Shown: positions 46,230 through 55,425 of the stretch, in pieces
Layout of the letters: every line of letters begins with the position of its first letter
How positions within the stretch are numbered: position 1 is the stretch's first letter
Origin: Bacteroidales bacterium
GTDB lineage: Bacteria; Bacteroidota; Bacteroidia; Bacteroidales; P3
Assembly (NCBI GenBank): GCA_017449525.1
Contig: JAFTFL010000018.1
Coordinates: forward strand, 173,526 to 237,525
Length of the DNA stretch: 64,000 nucleotides
Reading direction: 5' to 3'
Position numbers and translations under genes: made by a program
The notes under the pieces: generated by a model
Database searches by the model: none
The model's input: the letters and a program-made list of their open reading frames with translations, nothing else
What the model was told of the DNA's origin: nothing

Positions 46230-48353
46230 ATGTATACACCAATGAGACCAACACATTGCTCCTTGCGCAGCCTGCTGGCTGTACTGCTGATTGCATGTCT
46301 GTCGCTGCCTGCACTGGCCGATGAAGGCATGTGGATACCAATGCTGCTACAACGCAACGAGGCCGACATGCAGGCCAAAGGCATGCACATTAGTGCGAAA
46401 GACATTTACGACATCAACAACGCTTGTCTGAAGGATGCTGTCATCCTGTTCAATCAGGGTTGCACGGGTGAATTTGTCAGCCCCGAGGGATTGTTCCTTA
46501 CCAACCACCACTGCGGCTACTACTACATCACCAGCCACAGCACGGTGGCTCACGACTATTTGACGCGCGGCTTTTGGGCCATGACGCGCGAAGAGGAACT
46601 GCCCTGCCCTGGATTGACTGCCACACGGTTGGTGCGCATGGAGGACGTTACGGCACAGGTACTGGAGGGTGTATCTGCCGATGCCTCGGAACTCGAGCGC
46701 AGCCAGCTCATTGATGAGCACATTGCCTACATCATTTCTCAGGCCACGCAGGGCACCCACTACCGAGCCATCGTGAAGCCGTTCTACTATGGCAACCAGT
46801 ACTTCATGTACGTTAACGAGGTATTTACCGACGTGCGCCTTGTGGGTGCACCACCCAGCAACATCGGTAAGTTTGGTGGCGACACAGACAACTGGATGTG
46901 GCCCCGCCACACTGGCGACTTCAGCATGTTTCGCGTCTATGTGAACCGCGAGGGGAAGCCCGCCCCCTACAGCACTGACAATGTACCCTACCAGCCGAAG
47001 AAGCACCTCGAGATATCGCTAAAGGGGGTGCAAGAGGGTGATTTCACCTTCGTCTTTGGCTACCCAGGAACCACGCATCGCTACGTAACGTCCGATGCAG
47101 TAGACTTGGCCGCCAACGTGCAGAACCCCATCTGCATCGACCTACGCACCATACGTCTAAAGCACTACAACAACGCCATGAACCGAAACGCTGCCCTGCG
47201 TCTGAAGTACGCCAGCCGTGTGGCCTCCATTGCCAACGGGTGGAAGAAGTGGCAGGGCGAAAGCCAGGGCATAGCCCGCCTGAAAGGGGTGGAACAGAAG
47301 CAGGAGCAAGAGCGTTTGTTTCAACGCTGGGCCGACAACAACAACGAGTATCGCGACGTGCTAACCAAGCTGCACAACGCTTACACCCAGTTGCGTCCGC
47401 TACAGGAGCGCGCGGTGTATTTCAGCGAAGGGGTGCACGCCAGCGACTTCATGGGCACCGCCGCCAAGCTGTTCCAGCTGGCCACCACACCCGACAGCTT
47501 GGCACAGCGGCACGCCGATGAGACCTCGTACGCCTACGAGCCTACCGATGTGGACAGTGCCATCTTCATCGAGACGATGCGCTACGTTATGAAGCACAAT
47601 CCGCAGTGGGGCTTCGCCGTAGCGCATCCCACCGAAGCTCAGGCCACCGAGGAGTTGCAGCGCATCTACCATAGCTCGAGAATACTGAACAAGGCTAGCC
47701 TTGACAGCGTGAAGCAGCATGTTGCCCAGTGCGACCAGTGGCTCAACGACCCCGCCGTGGACCTCTATTCCTCGGCACTCGACTATGCCTTCACCGCAGA
47801 TCAGCAGCATGAACGCCGACGCCTCAATGTCGACATCAACCGCCTGATGCGCACCTATGTGCGAGGCCTGATGGCCATGTATCCAGACAGCAACTTCTTC
47901 CCCGATGCTAACCTCACCCTGCGCGTGGCCTATGGCCATGTGTCCGGCTTCCACCCACGCGACGGCGTGTATTACAAGCCCTACAGCACACTTGACGGCA
48001 TTCTGCAAAAAGAGAACCCCGACATATACGACTATGTGGTCGAGCCGAAGCTCAAGTCGCTCCACTACCGCCGCGACTATGCGCCCTACGCCGATGAGAA
48101 TGGTGCCATGCCTGTAGGCTTCATCGCTACAAACCACACTACAGGGGGCAACAGTGGCAGCCCTGTGCTGGATGCCGACGGACGCTTGATCGGTATCAAC
48201 TTCGACCGCTGCTGGGAGGGAACCATGAGCGACCTGCTGTTCGACCCCGACTATTGTCGCAACATCTGCCTCGACATCCGCTACTGCCTCTTCATCATCG
48301 ACAAGTTTGCCGATGCCAAGCACTTGGTGGACGAGATGACCCTCATCCAGTAA
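46230..48353 (+). CDS. dpp11: S46 dipeptidyl-peptidase, DPP11 type (Asp/Glu-specific)
   Basis: S46 peptidases remove dipeptides from peptide N-termini in the periplasm. The 707-residue protein has a signal peptide (to A30, mature D-E-G-M-W), the catalytic histidine H94 in L-T-N-H-H-C-G-Y, and the serine S642 in G-G-N-S-G-S-P. Eighteen residues after the serine is R660 in N-F-D-R. In P. gingivalis the arginine at this position (R673, serine 655) makes DPP11 specific for Asp/Glu at P1, while DPP7 has glycine. This predicts acidic-residue specificity. Length is normal. The start could also be the ATG at 46242. Confidence 0.94.
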   Translation: MYTPMRPTHCSLRSLLAVLLIACLSLPALADEGMWIPMLLQRNEADMQAKGMHISAKDIYDINNACLKDAVILFNQGCTGEFVSPEGLFLTNHHCGYYYITSHSTVAHDYLTRGFWAMTREEELPCPGLTATRLVRMEDVTAQVLEGVSADASELERSQLIDEHIAYIISQATQGTHYRAIVKPFYYGNQYFMYVNEVFTDVRLVGAPPSNIGKFGGDTDNWMWPRHTGDFSMFRVYVNREGKPAPYSTDNVPYQPKKHLEISLKGVQEGDFTFVFGYPGTTHRYVTSDAVDLAANVQNPICIDLRTIRLKHYNNAMNRNAALRLKYASRVASIANGWKKWQGESQGIARLKGVEQKQEQERLFQRWADNNNEYRDVLTKLHNAYTQLRPLQERAVYFSEGVHASDFMGTAAKLFQLATTPDSLAQRHADETSYAYEPTDVDSAIFIETMRYVMKHNPQWGFAVAHPTEAQATEELQRIYHSSRILNKASLDSVKQHVAQCDQWLNDPAVDLYSSALDYAFTADQQHERRRLNVDINRLMRTYVRGLMAMYPDSNFFPDANLTLRVAYGHVSGFHPRDGVYYKPYSTLDGILQKENPDIYDYVVEPKLKSLHYRRDYAPYADENGAMPVGFIATNHTTGGNSGSPVLDADGRLIGINFDRCWEGTMSDLLFDPDYCRNICLDIRYCLFIIDKFADAKHLVDEMTLIQ

Positions 48354-48371
48354 CCCGACAGTATTCCACAC

Positions 48372-48415
48372 ACAAGTAAACCCGAATGGCCACACGCCCA
48401 TTCGGGTTTACTTGT
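48372..48415. terminator. Terminator after dpp11
   Basis: A perfect 18-bp stem (ACAAGTAAACCCGAATGG and its complement, 8-nt loop) lies 18 bp after the dpp11 stop. T-tract weak, stem very stable. Confidence 0.75.
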
Positions 48416-48430
48416 ACCATACAACCAGAT

Positions 48431-48505
48431 GAATACTCAGTATTCAGAGCACAACACTATAGACTCTCAGTGTACTGAGAATACAACCAACAGTACACTG
48501 AGAGT
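48431..48505. repeat. Cluster of perfect inverted repeats
   Basis: GAATAC-TCA-GTATTC (48431-48445) is followed by a perfect 15-bp inverted repeat ACTCTCAGTGTACTG (48463-48477) / CAGTACACTGAGAGT (48491-48505) with a 13-nt loop. Further right, CTGAGCCTGCCGA-like blocks recur at about 48525 and 48596. It lies in the convergent spacer between dpp11 and the WG-repeat gene. It has no T-tract, so it is not a simple terminator. Confidence 0.75.
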
Positions 48506-48653
48506 TGGTACTCCTGTGCCGAGCCTGCCGAGCCAACTGTTCGGACACCTCAAGGAGATAACCGATGCCCTCCCGCTTGCCTGTACTGAGCCTGCCGATC
48601 CCACTGCTCGGACTCTTCTCGGACGAGGCACAGGCGCACGGCAACACAAGTCC

Positions 48654-51416
48654 TCACTTTAATACCTTACCCGTACCTCTGCAATGACTGCACTTGCCGC
48701 GATCCGACTTGCAATTGGCACACGGTATTTTATCCAATCCGAAGCCCTCATCCTGCATACCAGTACCGTTGCATGTACGACACTTCCCGTTGCCTGGAAT
48801 ACTACAAAACGGGCAGTCCTTGTACCCACTGCGACTCTCGTAAAACTCTCTATTCTGCTGCTTAATGTGCTCCCACCTACTGTTGTCGTAGGTACTACCC
48901 GAAGATCCTCCATTGTTCCTTTGTTCCTGCTGTAAATCCGCATAGGCCTGCGCCTCAATCTGTAGGCGGCGCTGCTTGTACTCTTCCCACGAAAGGAGTG
49001 AACCGTCTGGGTTCAGCATATAGCCAGGATTCTTCCTGTAATTCTCATACTCCTGCCGCCACTGCGCCTCCTTGGCTGCCTGCTGAGCTGCCATCTGCAT
49101 CTGAGTCTGCTGCATGATACGCTGTGGGGCGGTGGCAAACTCGTACTGCATACGGCGCTCGCTCTGCGCCATAATGCGGTTGGCATTGGCAATGGCCGCA
49201 TCGGCGCCATCGCCGTAGTGGTAGGTGGATCCGCCGAGGGAGGGCGACGAATAAGATGACGAGCCATAAGGCGACGAACCATAGGAGGAGTTGGCATAGT
49301 TGGCTGCAACATACGAACTTGCCACCACTGCAGTAGCTACCAATGCTCCAGCCATCACCTGCCCGAAAGCCTCCCACCGCTGCTGGCGGCGCTGCGCCAC
49401 CATCTTATTGCACTTGTCTTGCATATCGCTCGCCTGCGAGGCAAGCTTCTTGTTCTTTTCCTCATATGAAGCCACTAATCTCGCCTCTTCGAAAGCCTTT
49501 GCAGCCTTTTTGTATGATTCCTCATTATAGAGCGAAGCCCCCATATTGTAGTAAGCATAGGACGACCTGTGGTAGTGCAGAGCTTTCTTGTATTCATCAG
49601 CCGCATCAGAGTAAGACTTCTTCGCAAATAGACGGTCTCCTTCCTCAACATGAGAGTCATACAGGTTATGATAACTCTTATATGGCTTATTATCTGCATC
49701 AAGGAACACACCAATAGAGGTAGGCTTGCCTGCCGCAAGGAAATAGAAACCATTCTTAGCATTGTATGCCAACGGTGCATGCCACTTAAGAGGAACTATT
49801 TCCTTCCCATTCTGGTCGCACACCCCATAAAGGCCATTCTTCTCTACAACATAATAACTCCCTCTTTCATCAGTCCGCGACATACAGACAATGCCCGTGT
49901 ACCCCCTGTCGGGCGAGATGAGCTCCTTATTCTGAGCCCAATATGCCCACACACCGACATTCTTACCTTTGACTACCAGCATGGTGCAACCCCTCACCGT
50001 ATCTCCATTCGGCCGGATGCACATCGGATCCTCTACAAGAAACATATTAGTATAACCCTTCTTGCGCGTCTCCTTATTTGTCCACACCGTACTGTCGCCC
50101 ACATATTTCACCATCCTACGGTCGCCCGCCACCATAAACAGACGCATCACATTCGGATCACCAGCCACCATGCGCGAATCCACATCCTTATACTCCTTGC
50201 TGCACGGAGCCCCATTCACATCCAAATAGACCGCATCGGCATACGGGTTACGACCCGACACCTTGAACCCACCATCCGTAGTGTAACTTACACCGCCATA
50301 GCGCACGGGCACCAGCTCGTCGCCACTCACCGCACAAGCACCCCACTTGCCACCACGCCGTACGCGGAAGTAGCCCACATGCCCCTCTACTGGCACAAAC
50401 ACCACTCTGCTATAGGCACTGCTAAATGGCAACACCTCGCGTTCACGAGAATCGTACACCACCTCACATCCACCGCTCGACACCTTCACCCAAGTGGAAT
50501 CGCCCACCTTGAATCGCACCGAACTGAGGACTGCACCTTTCTTCTCCTCACGCTTACTACTTGTGACAGCGGGCTTCTCCGCCTCACTCTTGCCGCTGAC
50601 CGAGCCCTTTTCATCGCCGTCTAACGAAAAGATAACCACGCTACTGCGCACACTTTCAGATAATGGCTTCCTCGCATTATCCAGTTTCTCGCGCTTCTTA
50701 GCCGCTCTCACCTCCATTGTTGATGATTCCAATGAGGCCAGAGCCTGCTCCTTCGTAAGCTGCTGACTCTGCCATAGCGCAGGCCTCTTTGCAGCATTAA
50801 ACCGAGCGAGGTCGGCCGACTTGGAGAGGTCGTACGAGCCTGGTGCTACTGAAGCACCGTTGAGCGACACTGTGTGGTACACACCCAACGAATCGCGGCA
50901 ACAGAACCGCTTTTCAGCCCTTCGATACCCAACATCCGAATAGCCACCCTCGAACGGCACTATACATTCGCCCTGAATATTGTAGACAGCTTTCGCCCGA
51001 ACGCCACGCTTTTCCACCTTAAACAGGCCATCACCCTGGTGGAAGATGTAACTGAGTCCAAGACTTCGCGGCAACACAACCTCCCCCCGACTGTTGTACC
51101 CTTCACACTCTCCGGCATAGAATACTTGCCACAATCCACCACCACAATAGAAAGGAAGCGCATGCGTAGGCGGCGTGATTTGCTTTCCATCAATCGTGTA
51201 GGCCGCCATAGTAGCACCCTCAAATCTGTAGAGTTTCCAGCGCACGGGGGCATCATCATGCTTGCTTGCCAAGCTGTCCACCCGCTCCTCTATCTTTACC
51301 ACCTTCGGGGTCGAGCCCTTCGACGACTGTGCATGCGCCGTTCTTACAACCATGCACAACCCCATTACCAACAGCCCCATGATGCTCACCCGCATCCAAT
51401 GTGTACTATTCTTCAT
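48654..51416 (-). CDS. Secreted WG-repeat, TPR and DnaJ-type zinc-finger protein
   Basis: The 920-residue protein has a signal peptide (about 1-30, cleavage near A-H-A-Q), a long region of WG-type repeats (about 60-600; e.g. V-V-E-K-N-G-L-Y-G-V-C-D-Q-N-G-K-E-I-V-P), TPR-like helices (about 605-700; A-A-D-E-Y-K-K-A-L ... A-A-K-A-F-E-E-A), a Ser/Gly/Tyr-rich stretch (about 725-770), a Gln/Ala-rich helix, and a C-terminal double CxxC...CxxCxGxG zinc finger (about 870-920) like that of DnaJ. WG repeats usually mediate binding. Role unknown; a zinc finger at the end of an exported protein is unusual. Confidence 0.8.
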   Translation of the reverse strand: MKNSTHWMRVSIMGLLVMGLCMVVRTAHAQSSKGSTPKVVKIEERVDSLASKHDDAPVRWKLYRFEGATMAAYTIDGKQITPPTHALPFYCGGGLWQVFYAGECEGYNSRGEVVLPRSLGLSYIFHQGDGLFKVEKRGVRAKAVYNIQGECIVPFEGGYSDVGYRRAEKRFCCRDSLGVYHTVSLNGASVAPGSYDLSKSADLARFNAAKRPALWQSQQLTKEQALASLESSTMEVRAAKKREKLDNARKPLSESVRSSVVIFSLDGDEKGSVSGKSEAEKPAVTSSKREEKKGAVLSSVRFKVGDSTWVKVSSGGCEVVYDSREREVLPFSSAYSRVVFVPVEGHVGYFRVRRGGKWGACAVSGDELVPVRYGGVSYTTDGGFKVSGRNPYADAVYLDVNGAPCSKEYKDVDSRMVAGDPNVMRLFMVAGDRRMVKYVGDSTVWTNKETRKKGYTNMFLVEDPMCIRPNGDTVRGCTMLVVKGKNVGVWAYWAQNKELISPDRGYTGIVCMSRTDERGSYYVVEKNGLYGVCDQNGKEIVPLKWHAPLAYNAKNGFYFLAAGKPTSIGVFLDADNKPYKSYHNLYDSHVEEGDRLFAKKSYSDAADEYKKALHYHRSSYAYYNMGASLYNEESYKKAAKAFEEARLVASYEEKNKKLASQASDMQDKCNKMVAQRRQQRWEAFGQVMAGALVATAVVASSYVAANYANSSYGSSPYGSSSYSSPSLGGSTYHYGDGADAAIANANRIMAQSERRMQYEFATAPQRIMQQTQMQMAAQQAAKEAQWRQEYENYRKNPGYMLNPDGSLLSWEEYKQRRLQIEAQAYADLQQEQRNNGGSSGSTYDNSRWEHIKQQNREFYESRSGYKDCPFCSIPGNGKCRTCNGTGMQDEGFGLDKIPCANCKSDRGKCSHCRGTGKVLK

Positions 51417-51607
51417 AGTCTATCTCTGCATATATATAATATATGTATATGCTCCCTATCATTCCCTCATTGACTCACGGCCACACATCACCCACTGCTG
51501 GCAATCCATATTCAATGCACTGTAAAGACACCCTATGATAGAGGAACTACAAACAACATAATGAAGAAACTGCTATCATCAAAAAAAAGTAAGAACCACC
51601 GAAAACA

Positions 51608-51654
51608 AAAGAGGGGGAACACTCCTCTTGCAACAAGTATTCCCCCTTTCTTTT
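51608..51654 (-). terminator. Terminator of the ferredoxin oxidoreductase operon
   Basis: An AAAGAGGGGGAACACT / AGTATTCCCCCTTTC stem; read on the minus strand it is followed by CTTTTGTTTTC. It lies 16 bp after the last gene's stop. Confidence 0.75.
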
Positions 51655-51669
51655 AGCGCATTGTGCCAA

Positions 51670-52221
51670 TTACAGCACCTGCACAGCTTCTATCAAGCCC
51701 TTGCCAATCTCGATAGCCTCTTCGTTTTGAGGAATGAGGTTCCAGTGGCGTTGTGGCAGCGAGTGCTCCAGTCCTTCGTGGATGTACTGCTTGTCGACAA
51801 TAGGTTTCAGTTTGAGGAAGCCGCCGAGCACCACCATGTTGAACACCTTGCTGATGCCGAGCTCTTGAGCCTTAGCGGTAGCAGCTATCTTATAGATGTT
51901 GATGTCCTTGCGCGTAGGCTCGTGGGTAATGCCGTTGGGGTCGTAGATAAGCAGACCGCCAGGCTTCACGCTGTGCTCAAACTTATCGAGCGACTGCTGG
52001 TTGAGGATAATGGCCGTGTCGAACTGGTTGATGATAGGAGAGCTGATGCGATCGTCGCTGATGATGACGCTCACATTGGCTGTACCGCCACGCATTTCGG
52101 GACCGTAAGAAGGCATCCAACTGACCTCCTTGTCTTGCATAACGCCAGAGTAGGCCAAGATTTTACCCATAGAGAGCACACCTTGTCCACCGAAACCGGC
52201 TATGATGATTTCTTCTGTCAT
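51670..52221 (-). CDS. korC: 2-oxoacid:ferredoxin oxidoreductase, gamma subunit
   Basis: The 183-residue protein matches the POR gamma domain: I-I-I-A-G-F-G-G-Q-G-V-L-S-M-G-K at the start, W-M-P-S-Y-G-P-E-M-R-G-G-T-A-N-V and L-G-G-F-L-K-L. It is the last gene of a four-gene operon (ferredoxin, alpha, beta, gamma) and forms the small catalytic subunit of a CoA-acylating 2-oxoacid oxidoreductase in the cytoplasm. Whether the substrate is 2-oxoglutarate (Kor) or a branched-chain 2-oxoacid (Vor) cannot be decided from the sequence. Confidence 0.9.
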   Translation of the reverse strand: MTEEIIIAGFGGQGVLSMGKILAYSGVMQDKEVSWMPSYGPEMRGGTANVSVIISDDRISSPIINQFDTAIILNQQSLDKFEHSVKPGGLLIYDPNGITHEPTRKDINIYKIAATAKAQELGISKVFNMVVLGGFLKLKPIVDKQYIHEGLEHSLPQRHWNLIPQNEEAIEIGKGLIEAVQVL

Positions 52222-52272
52222 GGTTATCGTGTGTTTTATTTGTTCAATACTGAAGTGTTGTACCCTGTCTGA

Positions 52273-53127
52273 TTACTTGTTGACCACGGTCAACGGATGG
52301 CTCAGCACAAGGCGGTTGGCATCGATACCTTCGGCTATCTTGCCGTCCACTTTGATATCGCCGATGGGGTAGTTGGGGAACATGTTCTCTTCCATCCACT
52401 TGTTGGCAGCCACAGGCGTCATCTTCCAACCCGAATTGCAGTTGGACACTATCTCCACAAAGGAAACGCCCTTTTGCAACTTCTGGTTCTCAAAGGCTTT
52501 GCGGATAGCAGCTTTAGCCTTACGCACGGCGGCCGGTGTCTGCACGCTCTGACGGGTTACGTAGTACGTACCTGGTAGCGTAGCCAGCAGCTCGGTGATG
52601 CGCAATGGGTAGCCGTTGAGGGCCACATTGCGGCCATAAGGAGTGGTAGCACTTTTCATGCCCACGAGTGTAGTAGGCGCCATTTGGCCACCAGTCATAC
52701 CGTAGATACCGTTATTGACGAATATCATGGTAATATTCTCTCCGCGGTTGCAAGCATGGATGGTTTCAGCCGTACCGATAGCTGCCAAGTCGCCGTCGCC
52801 TTGATAGGTAAAGACGAAGCAGTCGGGGTTCAGACGCTTGATGGCAGTGGCCAATGCAGGTGCACGACCGTGTGCAGCCTCTTGGAAGTCCACGTCGAAA
52901 TAGTTGTATGCCATCACCGAGCAGCCCACTGGCGACACGCCGACAGTCTTGTCTTGGATGCCCATCTCGTCTATCACCTCAGCCACCAAGCGGTGGGTAG
53001 TGCCGTGGCCGCAACCCGGGCAGTAGTGCAACACTGCGTCGGTAAGAACCTTGGTCTTGGTGTAGACCTCAGTGTAGCCTTGGTTCAGCAATTCTTGCTT
53101 GCGTTGTTCTATATCAGTATTTGCCAT
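52273..53127 (-). CDS. korB: 2-oxoacid:ferredoxin oxidoreductase, beta (TPP) subunit
   Basis: The 284-residue subunit binds thiamine diphosphate: Y-C-P-G-C-G-H-G-T-T-H at the N-terminus, Y-Q-G-D-G-D-L-A-A-I-G (TPP motif, about 114-124), and F-V-N-N-G-I-Y-G-M-T-G-G-Q. C-P-G-C-G-H is typical of Kor/Vor beta chains. It starts 7 bp after the alpha subunit stop, so translation is coupled. Reduced ferredoxin produced here would support hydrogen or fumarate-linked metabolism. Confidence 0.92.
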   Translation of the reverse strand: MANTDIEQRKQELLNQGYTEVYTKTKVLTDAVLHYCPGCGHGTTHRLVAEVIDEMGIQDKTVGVSPVGCSVMAYNYFDVDFQEAAHGRAPALATAIKRLNPDCFVFTYQGDGDLAAIGTAETIHACNRGENITMIFVNNGIYGMTGGQMAPTTLVGMKSATTPYGRNVALNGYPLRITELLATLPGTYYVTRQSVQTPAAVRKAKAAIRKAFENQKLQKGVSFVEIVSNCNSGWKMTPVAANKWMEENMFPNYPIGDIKVDGKIAEGIDANRLVLSHPLTVVNK

Positions 53128-53134
53128 GATTGTC

Positions 53135-54217
53135 TTATTTTATAATTTTGGTTTCTAATGCTTCCAGTACCTCGGTCGGAGTCGGGATGATGCCGCCGAA
53201 ACGACCAAAATGCTCAGTCTTGATGCTGCAATTGGTAGCGAGCTTAACGTCCTCAATCATCTGGCCAGCACTCATTTCTACACAGAGTATACCCTTCACG
53301 TTCTTGGCAACTTCTTGCAACTGCTTCGTGGGAAAGGGGAACAGCGTAATGAGACGGAACAGACCCACTTTGATACCTTTCTCGCGGGCCATCTGCATAG
53401 CCTTCATAGCTATACGACTGCTCGAGCCATAGGCAACAAAAATGTAGTCAGCATCCTCGCAGTTGAGGGCTTCGTAGCGCACTTCGTTCTTCTCCATCTC
53501 GCGGTATTTTGCCTGCAATTTGTGGTTGAACACTTCCTGACGTGCACTGTCAAGCTCGAGCGAGGTGATGATGTTGTGGTTACGATTGGCTGGTTTACCC
53601 CATGTGCCCCAAGGAGCGTTGGCGCGGCGTTCCTCTTCAGTCCAGCGCGGTATGTAGTCGCGGGTGTAGAGTTTTTCCATGCACTGTCCGATGGCACCGT
53701 CCGAGAGAATCAGTACTGGGTTGCGGTATTTGAAAGCTATATCCCATGCGTCGAACACAAAGTCGTACATCTCCTGCACACTGGCCGGAGCAAGGGTGTA
53801 AAGTTGGTAATCACCGTGTCCACCGCCCTTGACGCTCTGGAAGTAGTCGCTCTGTGAAGGCTGGATGGTGCCCAATCCTGGGCCACCACGCATAACGTTG
53901 ACAATAAGGCAAGGTATTTCTGCACCAGCCAGGTAGGTCAAGCCTTCCTGCATCAGCGATATTCCGGGCGACGAAGAGGAGGTAGCCACTTTTTTGCCTG
54001 TAGCGGCGCCGCCGTACACCATGTTGATAGATGCCATCTCGCTTTCGGCCTGCAGCACTACCATACCGGTGCTTTCCCACGGCTTCTCAGCCATGAGGGT
54101 TTCCATAACTTCCGACTGCGGCGTGATGGGATAACCGAAATAGCCATCCGTACCACTGGCAATCATAGCGCGGGCAATAGCCTCATTGCCCTTCATCAGT
54201 TTCAGTTCTTTTGCCAT
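53135..54217 (-). CDS. korA: 2-oxoacid:ferredoxin oxidoreductase, alpha subunit
   Basis: The 360-residue chain begins L-M-K-G-N-E-A-I-A-R-A-M-I-A-S-G-T-D-G-Y-F-G-Y-P-I-T-P-Q-S, the pyrimidine-binding domain of the POR alpha family, and ends with the C-terminal domain carrying V-A-Y-G-S-S-S-R-I and G-L-F-R-L-I-T-L-F-P-F-P. In databases close relatives are often named VorB (3-methyl-2-oxobutanoate dehydrogenase). Second gene of the operon, 22 bp after the ferredoxin. Confidence 0.92.
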   Translation of the reverse strand: MAKELKLMKGNEAIARAMIASGTDGYFGYPITPQSEVMETLMAEKPWESTGMVVLQAESEMASINMVYGGAATGKKVATSSSSPGISLMQEGLTYLAGAEIPCLIVNVMRGGPGLGTIQPSQSDYFQSVKGGGHGDYQLYTLAPASVQEMYDFVFDAWDIAFKYRNPVLILSDGAIGQCMEKLYTRDYIPRWTEEERRANAPWGTWGKPANRNHNIITSLELDSARQEVFNHKLQAKYREMEKNEVRYEALNCEDADYIFVAYGSSSRIAMKAMQMAREKGIKVGLFRLITLFPFPTKQLQEVAKNVKGILCVEMSAGQMIEDVKLATNCSIKTEHFGRFGGIIPTPTEVLEALETKIIK

Positions 54218-54239
54218 TTCTATGTAACGTTTTTCCTGT

Positions 54240-54458
54240 TTAACACTGCTTTTTGTACACCGATATTACGCCGTCGGGGCACACCATGGCGCAACTGGCG
54301 CAACCAATACACTTGTCGTTGACAACTTCGGTGTAGTTGTAACCCTTACCGTTCACATTCTTCGACAGCTCGATAACCTGCATCGGGCACGCAGCAAGAC
54401 ACACTGCACATCCTTTGCAACGCTCGGTATCGATAACGATTTGTCCTTTAAATGCCAT
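54240..54458 (-). CDS. korD: 2[4Fe-4S] ferredoxin-like delta subunit
   Basis: The 72-residue protein has two CxxCxxCxxxCP clusters: C14-K-G-C-A-V-C-L-A-A-C-P and C-I-G-C-A-S-C-A-M-V-C-P. It is the first gene of the kor/vor operon and most likely the electron-transfer subunit of the complex. Confidence 0.93.
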   Translation of the reverse strand: MAFKGQIVIDTERCKGCAVCLAACPMQVIELSKNVNGKGYNYTEVVNDKCIGCASCAMVCPDGVISVYKKQC

Positions 54459-54514
54459 ACTATTAGTTTTATAAGATTAATGTTTACTTCCACCCTTTCA
54501 CAACGAAAGGTTTG

Positions 54515-54522
54515 CAAAGATA
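54515..54522 (-). promoter_or_regulatory. Bacteroidota -7 box of the kor/vor operon
   Basis: Reads TATCTTTG on the minus strand, 57 bp before the korD ATG. Confidence 0.55.
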
Positions 54523-54678
54523 CATATTTTTGCACAAATATGTCGTCTTTCGTGCGATGTATTGTACAACAAAAGGTACGCGCATGCGCGCGTACTTCGT
54601 GCTTCCGCCTGTTGGATATCTGCCTGGCTGCACATGAGCCCCATGGGCACCTCTCCTGCATCAGCCGCCACATGGCCG

Positions 54679-55198
54679 TCAGAGACTCCACACGGTAGGT
54701 ATTGACACGCGCATACCGCGCTGCATCAGGTGTGGTGCTGCGGCGAGGGGCACGGACTTAGGCAGCCGTCTCGTCAAGGGCTCGCTGACCACCAGCTCGC
54801 AGCGCAAGCCCGTGTGCATCCGCTCGGTCAGCCGGCACCGCAGCCCAATGTGGAGTTCCACGGGCACCCCCCACGCGCCTCACCGCATAATCCTGCCCAC
54901 TGTATTCAAAATCGTTGCGCATGTAGAGCAATCCCACATCGCATCCTTCGCCGAGGCTCATCCAGTCGGTCAGTTGCTTATGGAGTAGCACCGCGAAGGA
55001 GCGGGCATTGAGCGAAACAAATTCTTCACCCACATCGCTGCGCACCGAGGTGTAGCCCACTTCGGGCGAGGCACCCATGTAGTGCACCATGTCGGCCTTG
55101 CTCCGTTTGGTCTTAAAGAGGAGGTTCTCGCGCGTAGGGACATCGATTCGGTAGGCTGCTGCGCACCCTCCAATACGGCCACATCGTGTTCGTCCCAC
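54679..55198 (-). pseudogene. Frameshifted outer-membrane-barrel-like gene fragment
   Basis: One minus-strand frame (from about 55198 to 54870) reads like a membrane barrel: S-K-A-D-M-V-H-Y-M-G-A-S-P-E-V-G-Y-T-S-V, D-V-G-L-L-Y-M-R-N-D-F-E-Y-S-G-Q-D-Y. It then turns into low-quality sequence, while a second frame takes over at about 54867 with V-E-L-H-I-G-L-R-C-R-L and ends M-R-V-S-I-P-T-V-W-S-L at 54679. A single frameshift near 54868 would join them. No signal peptide is seen at the 5' end. This fits the 3' part of a broken outer-membrane protein gene; a sequencing error cannot be excluded. Confidence 0.5.
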
Positions 55199-55280
55199 AA
55201 TCCATTTCCCACCCCTTCAACTACGTCTCATTCCCAAGCCCTTCGCCCACAACCATCTTCCCCTACGCCACAAGGTATGC

Positions 55281-55425
55281 CTGCCGTACGGCTCGGCAGT
55301 CCTTGCCGTTGAGAAACGGTGCGGATGCCGTACGGCAATATTCCTCGATACCGTACTGAACAAATGGCGCTTACGCACGCGCCTATATATACGCCGTAGG
55401 GGACGTAGGGCTCAGCACTACGGCA
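55281..55425. repeat. 22-bp-period palindrome array D
   Basis: Palindrome centres: GTAC 55286, degenerate GTTG 55308, GTAC 55330, GTAC 55353, then degenerate GTAG 55396 and CTAC 55418. Intervals are 22, 22, 23, 43 and 22 bp. The unit at 55324-55338 is ATGCCGTACGGCAAT. The array sits between marC and the broken barrel gene, and its right end merges into the inverted repeat at 55395-55446. Confidence 0.78.

Noticed and set aside
47400-48401. Open frame of 333 codons on the minus strand
   Set aside because: Antisense to dpp11, whose catalytic motifs are intact.
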